64,000 nucleotides of DNA from Nephromyces sp. MM_2019 (GCA_015657535.1 JADHZB010002023.1:2540-66539), one strand, 5' to 3'. Counted from the stretch's first letter, positions 22,811 through 34,133 are shown. A program made the numbers and translations. Notes: generated by a model not told the origin, from the sequence alone.

Positions 22811-25223
22811 ATGAATAAATCCACATCAGAGAATGATCAAGAATTACCTTGCCCCTTTGACCCAAAGCACACATACCGCTTATCACGCAAATTCCACCAC
22901 CTCAAAAGATGTACGAAAATAAGAGATTGGGCTTATTCGGCAGGCCTCCCATTTGCCAAACCCAGCTTAAGATCTGACCTTGAATCTTATGAAAGCTTAA
23001 CTAATTCTGAAGCCATATATCCCGAGCTTGATAAGGATGGCAATGTTTTAGCCAAGGGCCTTTGTATTCCTGCTAAAAAACTTCATAGGGCTTTTCAGAA
23101 GGTTTGTAGCTATCTTAAGTTATCAGAGCAATTTGTACTAGACTCACCAGCAACTGAGCAGCATCTTGGCTCTGACTTTGGCTTTAAACCACAAAATTCT
23201 TGCAATTTTGACAATTCAAGGACGGATTATCTAGTTGAAAGCACTAACAAATCCTGTGAACAAATTTTATATCTAACTTTAGTTGCATCTACAAAAAATG
23301 CTATTGAGAAGCGCCATAATGCCAAATATATAGTTTCATCAGATAGCAAGCTAAATGAAACCCTTAAATTACTGAAATTTTTCAAAGATGAATACCCAAA
23401 ATATAATTTGAGGAATGAGTGTATAATGTCTCCCGAGATCATAAGTAATACTCTGTCTTACGATGTGATTGAAAAATTAAGCCTCCTTAACAGAGATGAG
23501 ATACAAAATGCCTGTATACTAGCCAGCTGCCTCACCTTCAAACTCTTAAAGACTTCATCTAAAATCCCCGAACAACTTATAATTGATTTTGGAGGGGGTA
23601 TGTTAAATTAATCAATATTCTCTATATTTTATTCACTATTTTGAAATGTGATAGAATTACAACCCCATATAATCAGTAAGATCATTTATAAAAACCAAAC
23701 TCCAATACAATGTTATGAAAATTCAGGAAAAGGATCACTCACACGCTGGCTTTCTTTTGCAACCCAATTTATTATTTATAATCAAAACAATGAACCTACA
23801 AGCAGTATTTCACCTAACGAATCAAATAGCATAGAAACTGAAGCTATTACACAAGCTGACACAGAATCCAGAATAATTATAATTGAGCGTGAATCAAGAA
23901 GAAATAAAAAGGAAAACAAAGATGAAAAGTTAGTATTGCCAGGATGACTAATTTGTTTACCTTTATATGTATTACAATTTTTTTCGAAAAACTATTTTCC
24001 CAAATTCCATTCAATACACTAATATAATGCTTTGTACATCAGCATGAAAGAACTTAAGGCCGATCAGGCATCCAAAGTTATTCGCTTTCGGCAAGATATA
24101 CAATTTTTTGACCTAAATGCATTACTATGCTATTGTAATTACTCTGACCAATCTATGAAGAACAAGTTAGGGATAACCAATCACTCAGTCTAAAAACTAA
24201 AATTAATAACTTTTATAAATCTATCAAATACAATCATATACATTTTATAACTGGGATCTCGACTCAATTGAATTATATATATATTAAAATTTTAGGCCTT
24301 ATATTCCAAATTTCATTGATTATTTAATCAAGCAAGATGTCAGATTAAAATATCAACTAGATGACCTGAATTCTATTTACAAATTAGTAAGAGAAATGGG
24401 TCAGGGTGGTGGCCCTAGTTTGAAAAGGTATATCCTTCATAACCTCCAACTTTTAAAACAACTTAATACACTTTTCTACAATCAGGATTGACAATTCATT
24501 ATCGAAGTATTACTGTGGCCATAACATTGAAAACATACTAATCATAGCTAAGCATTTATGTGGAAATGCAACTGACTTTGCACTTAGGTCAGAAGGTGTT
24601 ATGATTACTTTAGATTTGTGATGAAGTAACTGATTAGATTTAACCTACATGTTCTCAGGAATATCGTTGAAGATCTTTCAGACTATACGTCAAAAAATAA
24701 TATAAAAAATTCTGAGCATAATATGGCTCACACAAACGTCGTTGGCTCAATTGCTATCGTAACTTGTTGTCATCATAGGTAAATCCTAAAGCAACATGAG
24801 ATAAAGCCTGTGATTACTCAAATACTTTCTAAACAGGTGTGAATTATCTGACCTGGTAGGTCGGGAATATATAAAAGACGAGCTTGGTTTCACAGATCCT
24901 GAGATTTCGGCTCTTATGAGTATCACTGGGTAAGTTTTAAGCTTCCGTCAAATCAGGTATATTACATGTAAGCGAAATTTCTCATAGCTGGGCAACTGGA
25001 ACTTTTGGAGCTAAATGTTTATTGGGTAAAAAAGTAAAAAGGATTATTGATGCCTCTAGGTTAGCTTTACATTATAAAATGAATATGCTAGGTTCAATTA
25101 ATTTCTTAATATAAATTCAGGATTTGGTGGTTACACAAAAGTGGATTTAACAATGCTAAATTGATCAAGTATACACCCAACTCAATTTCACCTGAAAACT
25201 TCATGATTTGTGCATCTAAGTAA
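22811..25223 (+). CDS. TRM13: tRNA 2'-O-methyltransferase TRM13, 577 aa
   Basis: Nine exons: 22811-23597, 23727-23928, 24043-24165, 24296-24427, 24486-24587, 24659-24778, 24837-24929, 24988-25059 and 25121-25223. TRM13 methylates the 2'-O of nucleotide 4 in the acceptor stem of several tRNAs using S-adenosylmethionine. The N-terminal CHHC-type zinc finger is visible as CPFDPKHTYRLSRKFHHLKR followed by C. The SAM-binding loop is IIDFGGGKGSLTRWL (canonical members have E-x-GAGKG). Catalytic-domain signatures follow: VIRFRQDIQFFDL, LIIAKHLCGNATDFALR, AIVTCCHHRCELS, KRIIDASR and a terminal SPENFMICASK. It is about 100 residues longer than human TRMT13, mostly an acidic insert after the SAM loop. 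The start is the first ATG (MNKSTSEND); the open frame extends ten codons upstream without another ATG. Confidence 0.92.
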
Positions 25224-25771
25224 AGTCACTCCCTCGAATTATGAAAAATTCAGTCCTTGTAACACACACAATGAAGTTACCAATACCTTAAAAATTCTAT
25301 CTTCCATAATTACCTTTTTAAATCATCTCCAATAAGTATAAATTTTTTAATCTCAAGTCTATATAACACTAAATTAAAATAAACAAAATAAAATAAATAT
25401 ATAAATCTTTTTCAATAATTACTCAAAAAACTATTTGATCGCTATCATTACTTAGGCTTTAAAAAATCAAATTATAAATTACTTTATAAGCCCGCCCCGT
25501 TCCATAACACAAAAGGATCTGATTCTCTGATAGTTATTAAACAACTAACTTAATTTAAGGACTAAAGTTTTTAAAAAATTATCATGAAAAATTTAAATAA
25601 GTCATTGTATAAAGCTTGTTAAACCTCAAATAACTTGAGGGCACCACAAGGAAGGAATAATAATAAGTACCCAGCCTTATGCTAAAGCGTTATAATTTAC
25701 TTATTCTCACTTATAGCAAATCCATTATTCCTAACTCAACTGGATTTATCACTTATAATAACTTCATAATA
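25224..25771. other. Intergenic, no gene seen
   Basis: About 550 bp of AT-rich sequence between TRM13 and the integrase remnant. If the remnant once had a 3' LTR it would lie here, but no match to the LTR-like arms at 27182 and 28201 was noticed. Confidence 0.5.
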
Positions 25772-26496
25772 TGGCCACAGTCCGTTTGTTCTCAGGTTGG
25801 TATCTCTTGTGCTGGAGGGCAATGTTCAACGTCGTCAGTGTGAAGTATTATTCTCTTTGGAACCGCTTCAAACTTTGGATGCGTTCAGAGGGTTCCATTT
25901 CTGTGTGCCTGGTACCACGTATTCCTCCCCGGTCCACAAGAAGTGGGGTGAATCTCCTTTGGAGGGATGGGGAGTGGACTTGTACGCCATCAGGGTAAGA
26001 TCACCGCCTCCTTCAACTCCTTCGGCGTTGTGGGAGAGTGTGTCGGAAGCACGTAGTGGAAGAGCTTGTGGAAAACCTCCGACATCCCATTTCCCTAGGG
26101 ATAATATGGTGCTAAATAAATTTTCTCGTTCCAGTATTTCCTATAGAAACTATACATTTCCCCTTGGAATGGGGGCCCATTGTCGGACAGTAAGCATTCT
26201 GGGCACTCCCAGGTGGGTATCCATGCTTTTTTAATACTTTCACTGCCTCAGGTCCCGTCGAGTCCTTCGTGACTCGGGGTTCGGCATTCCGGGTGAAATG
26301 ATCTTCTTTCAACTTGAGTGGCACTACGAAATCTATGGTCACCAAGACGTTTGGGCCATGGACTAAGAGATCACCTCTTTTGACCGACTTCTGTGGGTGC
26401 CTCCTCCGATTACAAATGATACACTCCCCCAGGTGCTGTTCTACATCTTTGTTGTAGTTCTGCCACCGGAACAATTTGCGGACTCTCTAGCTTAGA
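25772..26496 (-). pseudogene. Degenerate Ty3/gypsy-type integrase fragment
   Basis: The minus strand carries an integrase in the expected order but broken. A zinc-binding remnant (DVEQHLGECIICNRRR) lies near 26440. Next comes the first core-domain Asp segment (TIDFVVPLK, ~26330). A frame change leads to the second catalytic segment LLSDNGPPFQG (~26190). Then an in-frame TAG interrupts the Pro-Gln-Gly-Asn-Gly type motif near 26105. Another frame change leads to a C-terminal AYKSTPHPSKGDSP segment (~25975). At least one stop and two frameshifts make it non-functional. No reverse transcriptase, RNase H or protease was found beside it. The segment is clearly GC-richer than its surroundings. LTR retrotransposons of the Ty3/gypsy chromovirus type are known in Eimeria. 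Confidence 0.75.
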
Positions 26497-27181
26497 TAGA
26501 GGTAAGGCCTCAAGAAATAAGCCAAGGTTTATTTTTGTTCCGTATAGAAAATGTGAGTAGATTTGACTACGGACTTATCTTACTATACTACGTTTCGCGG
26601 GCTAATGGAATTCTATGCAATTCTATTTCTATTATAAAGTAAATCGATGATTTCAAGGGTTTTATGGGGTTAAGATGGAATTTTAGGCTTACTAATCAAA
26701 AGTTTAATATAAAAATTCAACGAAAAGAATTCACAAAATTTGACGAAAAAGTAAAACACAAAAAATAAATAGGTTAAAAATTTTATATATTATTAATTGT
26801 GTATCCTTTATTTCAAAATTTCTTTTTTTTCTTGGATGAGATTCTTCGAGAATTTTCTCCTTTTTCTTGAAGATTCTCTCTCGGGTGTATTCAAGCCTTG
26901 GTCCCAATTAATGATGTTCCTCAATTAGTTTAGCCTATTAGCGTTTCTAGTTAGAATTGCCCTACAAATTGTGCGTTAACTTAGAATATTCTAATTCGAT
27001 TACATACGCATGGTCCACCTCAGTCTCACAGTGTTTGTACTCATTTACATTTTTAAATCAAAACCCAAAATTGATTATTTCTAAATCATTTTACACCGAC
27101 TCAACCTACTTGCTAGGTTCTTAGTCCTAGTTTAAGTATCCTGTTACGCTTGCCTACAAATAGGCATATAAAACAATTCGA
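26497..27181. other. Spacer, no gene seen
   Basis: About 680 bp between the integrase remnant and the left LTR-like arm. AT-rich; no RT or RNase H motif could be found on the minus strand where they would be expected if the element were longer. Confidence 0.5.
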
Positions 27182-27916
27182 TGTTCCGTATATTAGTTCC
27201 CCTTGTGGACGTCGAAGATACTAGTAGCTTTAGGTTAGATATTAAGTTTTGGTTAATCCAAAGTGAAAGTGACGCTAGTTTACTCGAGGGCGAGGTTTTA
27301 TATTAGTTTCTAGTGGTTTACTAATGTTATACGCGGTGAAGATTGTAGTGTGTGCAAATTTTCACGGTCAGGCGCGGATCTCTAGCAACTCTTGGCTCAA
27401 TTTTAAACTAGTGAAATTCGTGTGTGTGATTATGAGGAAATCGGGAAAGTTAGCAAACTTCGTGATTTCTGGGAATTACGAGGGAATGTGATTTTTAGAG
27501 TGTTCAAGTTAAAAGTTAAAAGAAAGCATTAAAATCTCTCTAAAATTGGTTATCTCTAAGGGATAAGTTCTTAAAAAGTCTTATATTTTTCTTGTATCCT
27601 ATCTTCTTTTCTTCGATTAATCTTTTTAGCGTTCTTCTATTTTTCTTGTTGGAGGGGGGGGATTTTGGATACACTATTTAGTCAATCTGCGCTGAAGAAA
27701 CCCTTCGGGTTATCTTCGAGTATTAGTTGTTTACGCGTTAACGTTTTACTCTCCATCCTTACGGTTTTAGTTTACTTAAAGACACTAGGCTTAACTTCCT
27801 TGTGACACTACTTGCTGTCTAAGTCTAGCCTTTATTAACACTACATATCTAGAGTGTCAGATGTCCTAGTAAGACTGAAGAATTATTGCTCTTAGTCTCG
27901 CCAGATATCTAGTTAT
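27182..27916 (+). mobile_element. Solo-LTR-like element, left copy
   Basis: A 735-bp sequence that reappears, inverted and at roughly 90% or better identity, at 28201-28933. Identity begins at TGTTCCGTATA and ends at CCAGATATCTAG plus a few bases. It ends 20 bp upstream of the 5' end of tRNA-Arg. Because each copy sits at nearly the same distance from, and in the same orientation to, a different tRNA gene, I interpret the copies as two independent solo LTRs of a tRNA-targeting element. A foldback or inverted-repeat transposon is the alternative. The TG...TA termini are not the canonical TG...CA, and no clean target-site duplication was found. Confidence 0.6.
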
Positions 27917-27936
27917 GAATCGATTTGATTTCTATT

Positions 27937-28009
27937 GGCGGCGTGGCCTAATGGATAAGGCGTTGGTCTTCGGAACCAAAGATTGTGGGTTCGAGTCCCA
28001 CCGTCGTCA
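27937..28009 (+). tRNA. tRNA-Arg (anticodon TCG)
   Basis: A 73-nt cloverleaf. The acceptor pairs GGCGGCG with CGTCGTC (two G-T pairs), and the discriminator is A. The anticodon stem TTGGT/ACCAA encloses the loop CTTCGGA, giving anticodon TCG. The T-arm is GTGGGTTCGAGTCCCAC with a normal B box. No intron. A T5 run follows eight bases downstream. Confidence 0.93.
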
Positions 28010-28016
28010 TAACTTA

Positions 28017-28021
28017 TTTTT
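28017..28021 (+). terminator. RNA polymerase III T-run after tRNA-Arg
   Basis: Five consecutive T residues eight bases past the mature 3' end of tRNA-Arg, the usual polymerase III termination signal. Confidence 0.7.
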
Positions 28022-28109
28022 CATTGAAATCTAATATTTCAAGCTTAGTTATCCTCACAACAATGTGTATAATAAGAATTAAAACAGTAATACAAACTAT
28101 GATTCATTC

Positions 28110-28182
28110 AGCCGCCGGCGGGGCTCGAACCCGCGACCACAAGATTAAGAGTCTTGCGCTCTACCGACTGAGCTACGGTGGC
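28110..28182 (-). tRNA. tRNA-Lys (anticodon CTT)
   Basis: A 73-nt cloverleaf on the minus strand. The D arm is GCTCAGTCGGTAGAGC. The anticodon stem CAAGA/TCTTG encloses the loop CTCTTAA (anticodon CTT). The T-arm is GCGGGTTCGAGCCCCGC. The acceptor GCCACCG/CGGCGGC has one A-C mismatch at the fourth pair, and the discriminator base is T, unusual for tRNA-Lys. A T4 run lies 25 bases downstream (28081-28084). It is probably functional; mild decay is possible. Confidence 0.85.
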
Positions 28183-28200
28183 TTGTTTTGCTCGATGATG

Positions 28201-28933
28201 TATAGCTAGATATCTGGCGAGACTAAGTGCAATAATTCTTCAGTCTTACTAGGACATCTGACACTCTAGATATGCAGTGTTAATAAAGGCTAGACTTAGA
28301 CAGCCAGTAGTGTCACGAGGAAGTTAAGCCTAGTATCTTTAAGTAAACTAAAATTACAAGGATGGCATTAAAACGTTAACGCGTAAACAATTAACGCTCG
28401 AAGATAACCCAAAGAGTTTCTTCAGTGCAGATTGACGAAATGTTGTATCCAAAATTTCCTCCCCCAACAAGGAGAATAAAAGAACACCCAAAGATTAATC
28501 GAAGAAAAGAAGATAGGATACAAGAAAAATATAGAAGACTTTTTAAGAACTTATCCCTTAGAGATAGCCAATTTTAGAGAGATTTTAACGCTTTCTTTTA
28601 ACTTTTAACTTGAACTCTAAAAATCATATTCCCTCGTAATTCCCAGAAATCACGAAGTTTGCTAACTTTCCCGATTTCCTCATAATCACACACACGAATT
28701 TCACTAGTTTGAAATTGAGCTAAGAGTTGCTAGAAATACGCGCCTGACCGTGAAAATTTGCACACACTACAATCTTCACCGCGCCTAACATTAGTAAACC
28801 ACTAGAAACTAATATAAAACCTCGCCCTCGAGTAAACTAGCGTCACTTTCACTTTGGATTACCCAAAACTCAATATCTAACCCAAAACTACTAGTGTCCT
28901 CGACGCCCACAAGGGGAACTAGTATACGGAACA
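28201..28933 (-). mobile_element. Solo-LTR-like element, right copy (inverted)
   Basis: Inverted copy of the 27182-27916 element. It ends 18 bp upstream of the 5' end of tRNA-Lys, so the element-tRNA geometry matches the left copy. Differences from the left copy are scattered substitutions and a few short indels, which suggests two older insertions rather than one recent palindromic duplication. The flanking sequences beyond both outer ends are unrelated. Confidence 0.6.
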
Positions 28934-31126
28934 GTCGATCGAATATAAAAAGACTAACCACCCATACTACAAACACAGCTAACTAGCAACACGAGTGATT
29001 AAGCTAGGATCGACCAAACTAAGCGAAACTAACAAGCCTAAGTAATAACTACTACGGTATTTTTAAGGGCCAATAGGAGATGTATTTTAGTCACGCTCAG
29101 ATAAGCACAATATTTTATCAATTTACTATCATTGAGGTGTTAAGTTAAGAATTCTACAGTGACTAAGCAAGTATGTATTTCAAGATTCCCAGAATAACTG
29201 TTTTTAAATTATCATTCCAGGTATAAGAAGAAAAAAGTCCAAGAAAGTTGACAAGGTTGAAATATTTGGTTTTTAAGTGTACAGTTTTACCTTGAAAGCT
29301 TCATATAATTTTAAACACTCCTTAGCAATAACCAGGCAAATTCACCAGTATACTTCTTCTAGACTCCACTAAAACAAATTTATAGCTAATTAGCAAGCTT
29401 ACCAATCGGATTAAACATTTACGAAATTAGTTAACTAGAAAACTACCCCCTGACATCGTCTTGTGGAACAAATAAGTAGAGTAAGCGCACACCACGCTTA
29501 ATTTATTAGGTTAGCTGTACAATAAACACTAGAAATTGAAAGCGTGCACATTTATCTACCCGGTTAGCCAAAAAACACAGAACGTCGAATAGAACCTCGT
29601 TATAAGTTTTGATTTCACTGTTACCTGCTACATCCACGGTACTACATTATCCACGGATCATAAATTGTTATATATAGCTGCCTGCCTATTTTCAGGCATC
29701 TAGAAACTATTGTTGCTTATGTCAAACAAGTACACCTAGAGTGTTTGACCAAAGCTAAATCAATACTTTTAGATTAGATAAGCAGTGACAGAGTTGGGTA
29801 AAGAGGTGATCAAGAATGATGTAATAGTTACTCTTTGACATTAGAAATGGCGATTACACTATAGAATCGTCATATCACACCCAAACTTTTACTGGGTCAA
29901 ACTTAATTGTCTTAAGAGAGTAGGGGTCGAGCCTAAAAGAACTCAAAAATCTTCATACGAAAGCACAAACTTTCTTGAAGTAATTAAAAGAACAAGAGAA
30001 ATTAAGAATAAAAAGAGGATATCTGATTCTAAAAAAAGAAAAATTAGAGTTTTTATTACCTTTCTCAAATTAACTTTTATAGTTTTTCCTTCAACTTTTA
30101 GTGTAAAGTTTGGCTTTAAAATAGCATATACAGCACAAAACGTCTGGATCATAGAACTCATTGAAATAGTAGCTAGCTTCGCTTAGCCCGCGAGTTGTAT
30201 TTATAGAACTCTCAAACTCTCTAGGTCTCGATTGTTTGATGTTTTGCGTCAAACATTAATCCTATTTTTTGTTGAGACTCATAAAGTTATTAGTTCGAAG
30301 GCCCCGACCTTTCCCATTATCATTCGGTAAGAAATCCCACACGTATAGAATATGGTATGGAATCTTTAAATACCCCACAGAAATTAGGTGAGGAATCTGC
30401 AAGAGGAAATTAAGCACCTCTGTGGGGCCAACATTAGAGTAGCTTGTGTTGAATACCAGAGTACACTTCGTAGGTAATCTCATGAGTCAGATCTAATGAA
30501 AATATAGGGCATAACCTCCGAGTTAGAATAAATTTGTCATATCCTGAAGTTACTTATTCTCTTTTTGTAAGTTTGAGGTCCAAATCTCAATATTTTTGTC
30601 AGTCCTTTTATTTTCATTAAGGTGAAAACAATTACTTCAATCCTTACACTTTTACAACGCTTGTGATACTAAAAATGGATATAAAACGTTACTAATTAGA
30701 GCATTAAACAACTACTTCGAATAAATCTAAATCATATCATACAAATTAATATGTTGTTACAAAGGAGCTAGGAATTATCCCAGTAGGCATTATTGTAGAC
30801 TTATTATTTTCTCTAGTGTTGTAGAGTTCCAAAACCCAACTTTAGGCTGAGATTTTGTTCATCTATTAAGATTGCAACTCTAAAATAGATTTAGTAATTA
30901 GGGGCAACTCATATAAAATTCAATTTGAGTTATAAGCAACAAAAATGTGGTTAGCCTATTATGAATACAGATGTGATTCTTATACATCCTCTAATTAAAA
31001 TTAAGTTGATAAAATATGCTAATTAAAGTGCTTCTTAACTTAAGGTTTGGGAGCTGAAGAGATTGGTCAAAATAATGGAAAGTGAATATTAAAATTATGG
31101 AAAATGGCAGTTTTATACTTATTTCC
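28934..31126. other. Intergenic, no supported gene
   Basis: About 2.2 kb. Two short minus-strand frames (30161-29943 and 30483-30262) are open for 72-73 codons. The first has a hydrophobic tail and a possible 31-bp intron; neither shows a recognisable domain or links to other exons. Given the mobile-element neighbourhood they could be element debris. Confidence 0.45.
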
Positions 31127-33391
31127 CTATGATTTCAGGAAAATATTCCCCCATAGCTTGGGCGGGCCTTTCTTACTCAACAAGATTGAAATACAAGGAG
31201 ACTTTTCCAAGATATCAAAGCAATCTTCAGGAGCTGTCTCTCTTAAAGTGGTAGTAGCTTTTTGAAATTTAACTAAGTCCTTATTGTTGTCATCATGGCT
31301 TGTTTGATTTTTCTAGCATTATACATGTATAAAATATAAATAATTATTATGTGATTTTGGTAATAATAGAGCTAACTGATTGATTAATAATCCAAAAAGG
31401 CTGGTCTGATGAGTCAACACGGTCAAGTAATTCGTCTTTAAAAACCTGGAAAAAAAATAGGTTGATTTAGGAATGAAATTTTAGTAGCATAACAATAAAT
31501 CTCAGATGTACAATTTGGAATTTTTAAATTTATGCTCTGAGCAAGTACAAGAAAATTCAAGGTTTAATAACTGAAACGCTGATTTCAGAATATTTTGAAA
31601 AGCTTTTATCAATTAAACCTGATTTCCTTGTATGGTAATTTCAAATTGTTTTCCAATTATTGTACAATTCATATCAGAAGGTTTTAAGTAATTTGAAATG
31701 GGAAAAAGTAGTTCAATTTCGAAAGGTGTTTCACGCCAAATGTAATTTCTTGATCTTCCTTCCAGTTTGTCACCTATACTGTATCCATGCACGGTGCTTT
31801 TGCTGTTAAGGCTGTCGGTGAAGCCACGAGAAACTCCTTTAAATCTATTCTGCTCTTTCGAAGATTTCTTCAAAAAGTGGTCTTGATAAAAACAAAAGTG
31901 AAGAATTATCAATATAAGTATTTTCTAAAGAAGAGTAAATAGATGCAGAAAGGGTATTATACAATTACCAAAAATTATTGAAAGTTTTAAACAATTCAGA
32001 TAGTGTCATATTATCGATTAAAGTTTAAGAATTACCATCAACCTTTTCCAATTGTCTTGGGTTCATTTGCTCACTGATATCTGACCAATATGGTGAATTA
32101 CTATCAGTTTCCATTTTTTCCTTAATTGAATAATTTGTGGTTGATAGAACTTTTTAATTTTTAAGATAAAACTGTGATATTAGGTTACTTGAATCTGCTT
32201 AAGAAGCAGATCTTCTTTCAGCTCTATTTCATTTTGATAATCATTTTCGTGGGACGTATCTGGTGGTAACCAGGTTAAATTCATATCAGGCTTGAACCCT
32301 TCCCATGAATCGTTTGTGTGAAGGAAATTGCACAGCTCTATGTTGAATCTGGTATCATAAGGAACTTAAAGTGAAATTTTTCAAGGATAACAATATATAT
32401 AATAAATGATCATAAAAAGTTACTGAGTATAGAATTATAACAAATTCTTGTATAATGTGCTTAATCATATGAAAAGGCCTTCAGTTATTACATTAGCCAT
32501 TCTTTGCTTCCTATTACGTGCTCGCCTATAAGATTCCCCTTTAAATTATGCAACTCAGGACTTAGGATGAAAGTTGCACTCTCTAGTCGTTTCATAGACA
32601 TTAAGGCCGCTGTCATTCCAGGGTTGGCATCAAGCTTTAGAGAAGATGTAGAAAGGAAGATGATAGTTTTTAATCTCATCTTTTTTAAGCTATGAAGTTT
32701 TATGAATAATTCAAATGATCATAAATCACACAAAAGTTCTCTATGAATATATTTACTAAGAATTGTAGTCGGTTTTTTAAAGTACAACAAAGTGCTCATG
32801 TTTATGGCCAGAATTTTCTTAGCGTGGTTAAGGTTAGTTCAAACATTTCATGTTTTAAGACTTGGAGCCTACCAATGGGAATTCAAGCATTGATATTTCC
32901 AGGTCATGATTGGATATTAATTTTTGGCCACTCATGCGAGTTATCTCAAACTCAATAGTTATGTTGTTGTTGATTGAAGATATCTTAGGGCCTTCTCCAT
33001 GTTTTCTTATCTGTTTCAATATTGAGCCATTGTGTAAAACTATCCAATCACCTTCTCCTAAAGTGGATTTTGTAAGATCTTTTTGTGATCGAAGCAAGAT
33101 TCCAGGGCTTTCGTAAACTTTCTTAGTATTCAATCTATCGAGTGGTCCCCTCCTTAAGAGTGTAATGTTTTCCAATCGACTTTTGAATTGAGGACGGATG
33201 AAATAATAGATGGTTTTCTTATAATTTGGGTAACTAATAACGTCTGATCGTTTAATAGTGTTCTGTAATGCGTTTTGTGTATTATGGCACGAATTGCTCC
33301 AATGAGAAAAAGCTCCATCCGAATTTGTTAGTTGATGATGTAATATTAGTATGTACACGAATAGGTGAGCAATTGAGATTTTTTGGAGCAT
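31127..33391 (-). CDS. FKBP-like domain plus CS (NudC-type) domain protein, 474 aa
   Basis: Exons 33391-32873, 32634-32492, 32348-32189, 32120-32036, 31881-31619, 31445-31377 and 31312-31127. The N-terminus (ISIAHLFVYILILHH) is a likely signal peptide, followed by a basic segment, so secretory or bipartite organelle targeting is possible. Residues ~130-245 form an FKBP fold: GSILKQIRKHGEGPK, ITIEFEI, GMTAALMSMKRLESATFIL and FNIELCNF. The Phe-Asp pair, the pocket Trp (the region reads NPGMTAAL) and the late Tyr of active FKBPs are not present, so isomerase activity or FK506 binding is doubtful. Residues ~300-400 form a CS domain (NYIWRETPFEIELLFPIS; DQPFWIINQS) of the p23/NudC kind that binds clients or Hsp90. 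The pairing suggests a chaperone adaptor. I do not recall this domain order as a named family. Confidence 0.75.
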
Positions 33392-34133
33392 TGTGATATC
33401 ATCTTGACCAATTTCAAAAAACTAAATTGAGATTCAACTTATCTTGTTTAATCCATTGAAATTATGTATCATTCTAAATGTTGTAAAAAATTGTAATCCA
33501 AGTAATATCTTATCTAATCTAATTCAGTGAAATTCAAAATTAAGCTTTATGAATAAAAACTAATGAAGTTGTGGAACATCGCAAGAAGCATAATAATCTT
33601 CTTTGTGTTACAATCTATAAATTCATACGATTATCGCAATTATGATTTTGACATCTAATTTTGATATTTTTGTGTGTAAATGTGAAGTTTTTTCTCTTTC
33701 GCCTCAACATCACTTTTGGAGTCGATAGCATTATGCTCATTCTCACACATTATATTTATACATTAACTATTTCTAATAATGATTTGGTGATGAAGCAAGT
33801 GCTTTACAGTTGAGCTAATAATAATTTTTTTTTTTTAAATTTTGTTTACTGAGGTTTATGTAAACAATGATTATAAACATGCTTTAGCCCTTATTTCTAT
33901 ACAATGGATAAAGCTTTGCCATTTAAAAATAGAATTATTAGGAAGTAAATAGCATTTGTTCATGCGAAATTTGTTTCAATTACTCAATACGAGTATGATT
34001 TATTTTTTTAAGGTGGGAAAAATAATCGAAATTGGTATGTAATTTTAGATAGAATAGTTGTGTCTTAGATGATGATCATTTTCAAGAATTAAAAATGAAA
34101 AACTTTTTATCCTGAATAATAACTAGGGAAAAT
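33392..34133. other. Intergenic with a tRNA-like fragment
   Basis: About 740 bp upstream of the FKBP-CS gene and downstream of the NIFK-like gene. At 33782-33823 (minus strand) a sequence resembles the 5' half of a tRNA (TTAGCTCAACTGTAAAGC, then a possible anticodon arm), but no T-arm follows. No protein gene seen. Confidence 0.45.

Noticed and set aside
25797..26234. 145-codon plus-strand open frame
   Set aside because: It is antisense to the integrase remnant, whose motifs are on the minus strand; the openness comes from the GC-rich composition.
27176..27930. Target-site duplication around the LTR-like copies (ATCGA-type matches at inner and outer flanks)
   Set aside because: The matches are imperfect, sit at different distances from the two copies and are too short to trust.
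27985..28209. 74-codon frame across the tRNA pair
   Set aside because: It runs through both tRNA genes and into the LTR-like arm; no protein signal.
29943..30161. 72-codon minus-strand frame with a hydrophobic tail
   Set aside because: No recognisable domain, no linked exons, and it sits in the mobile-element zone; not enough to call a gene.
30262..30483. 73-codon minus-strand frame
   Set aside because: Slightly GC-richer than its surroundings but without motif or splice partners; possibly element debris.
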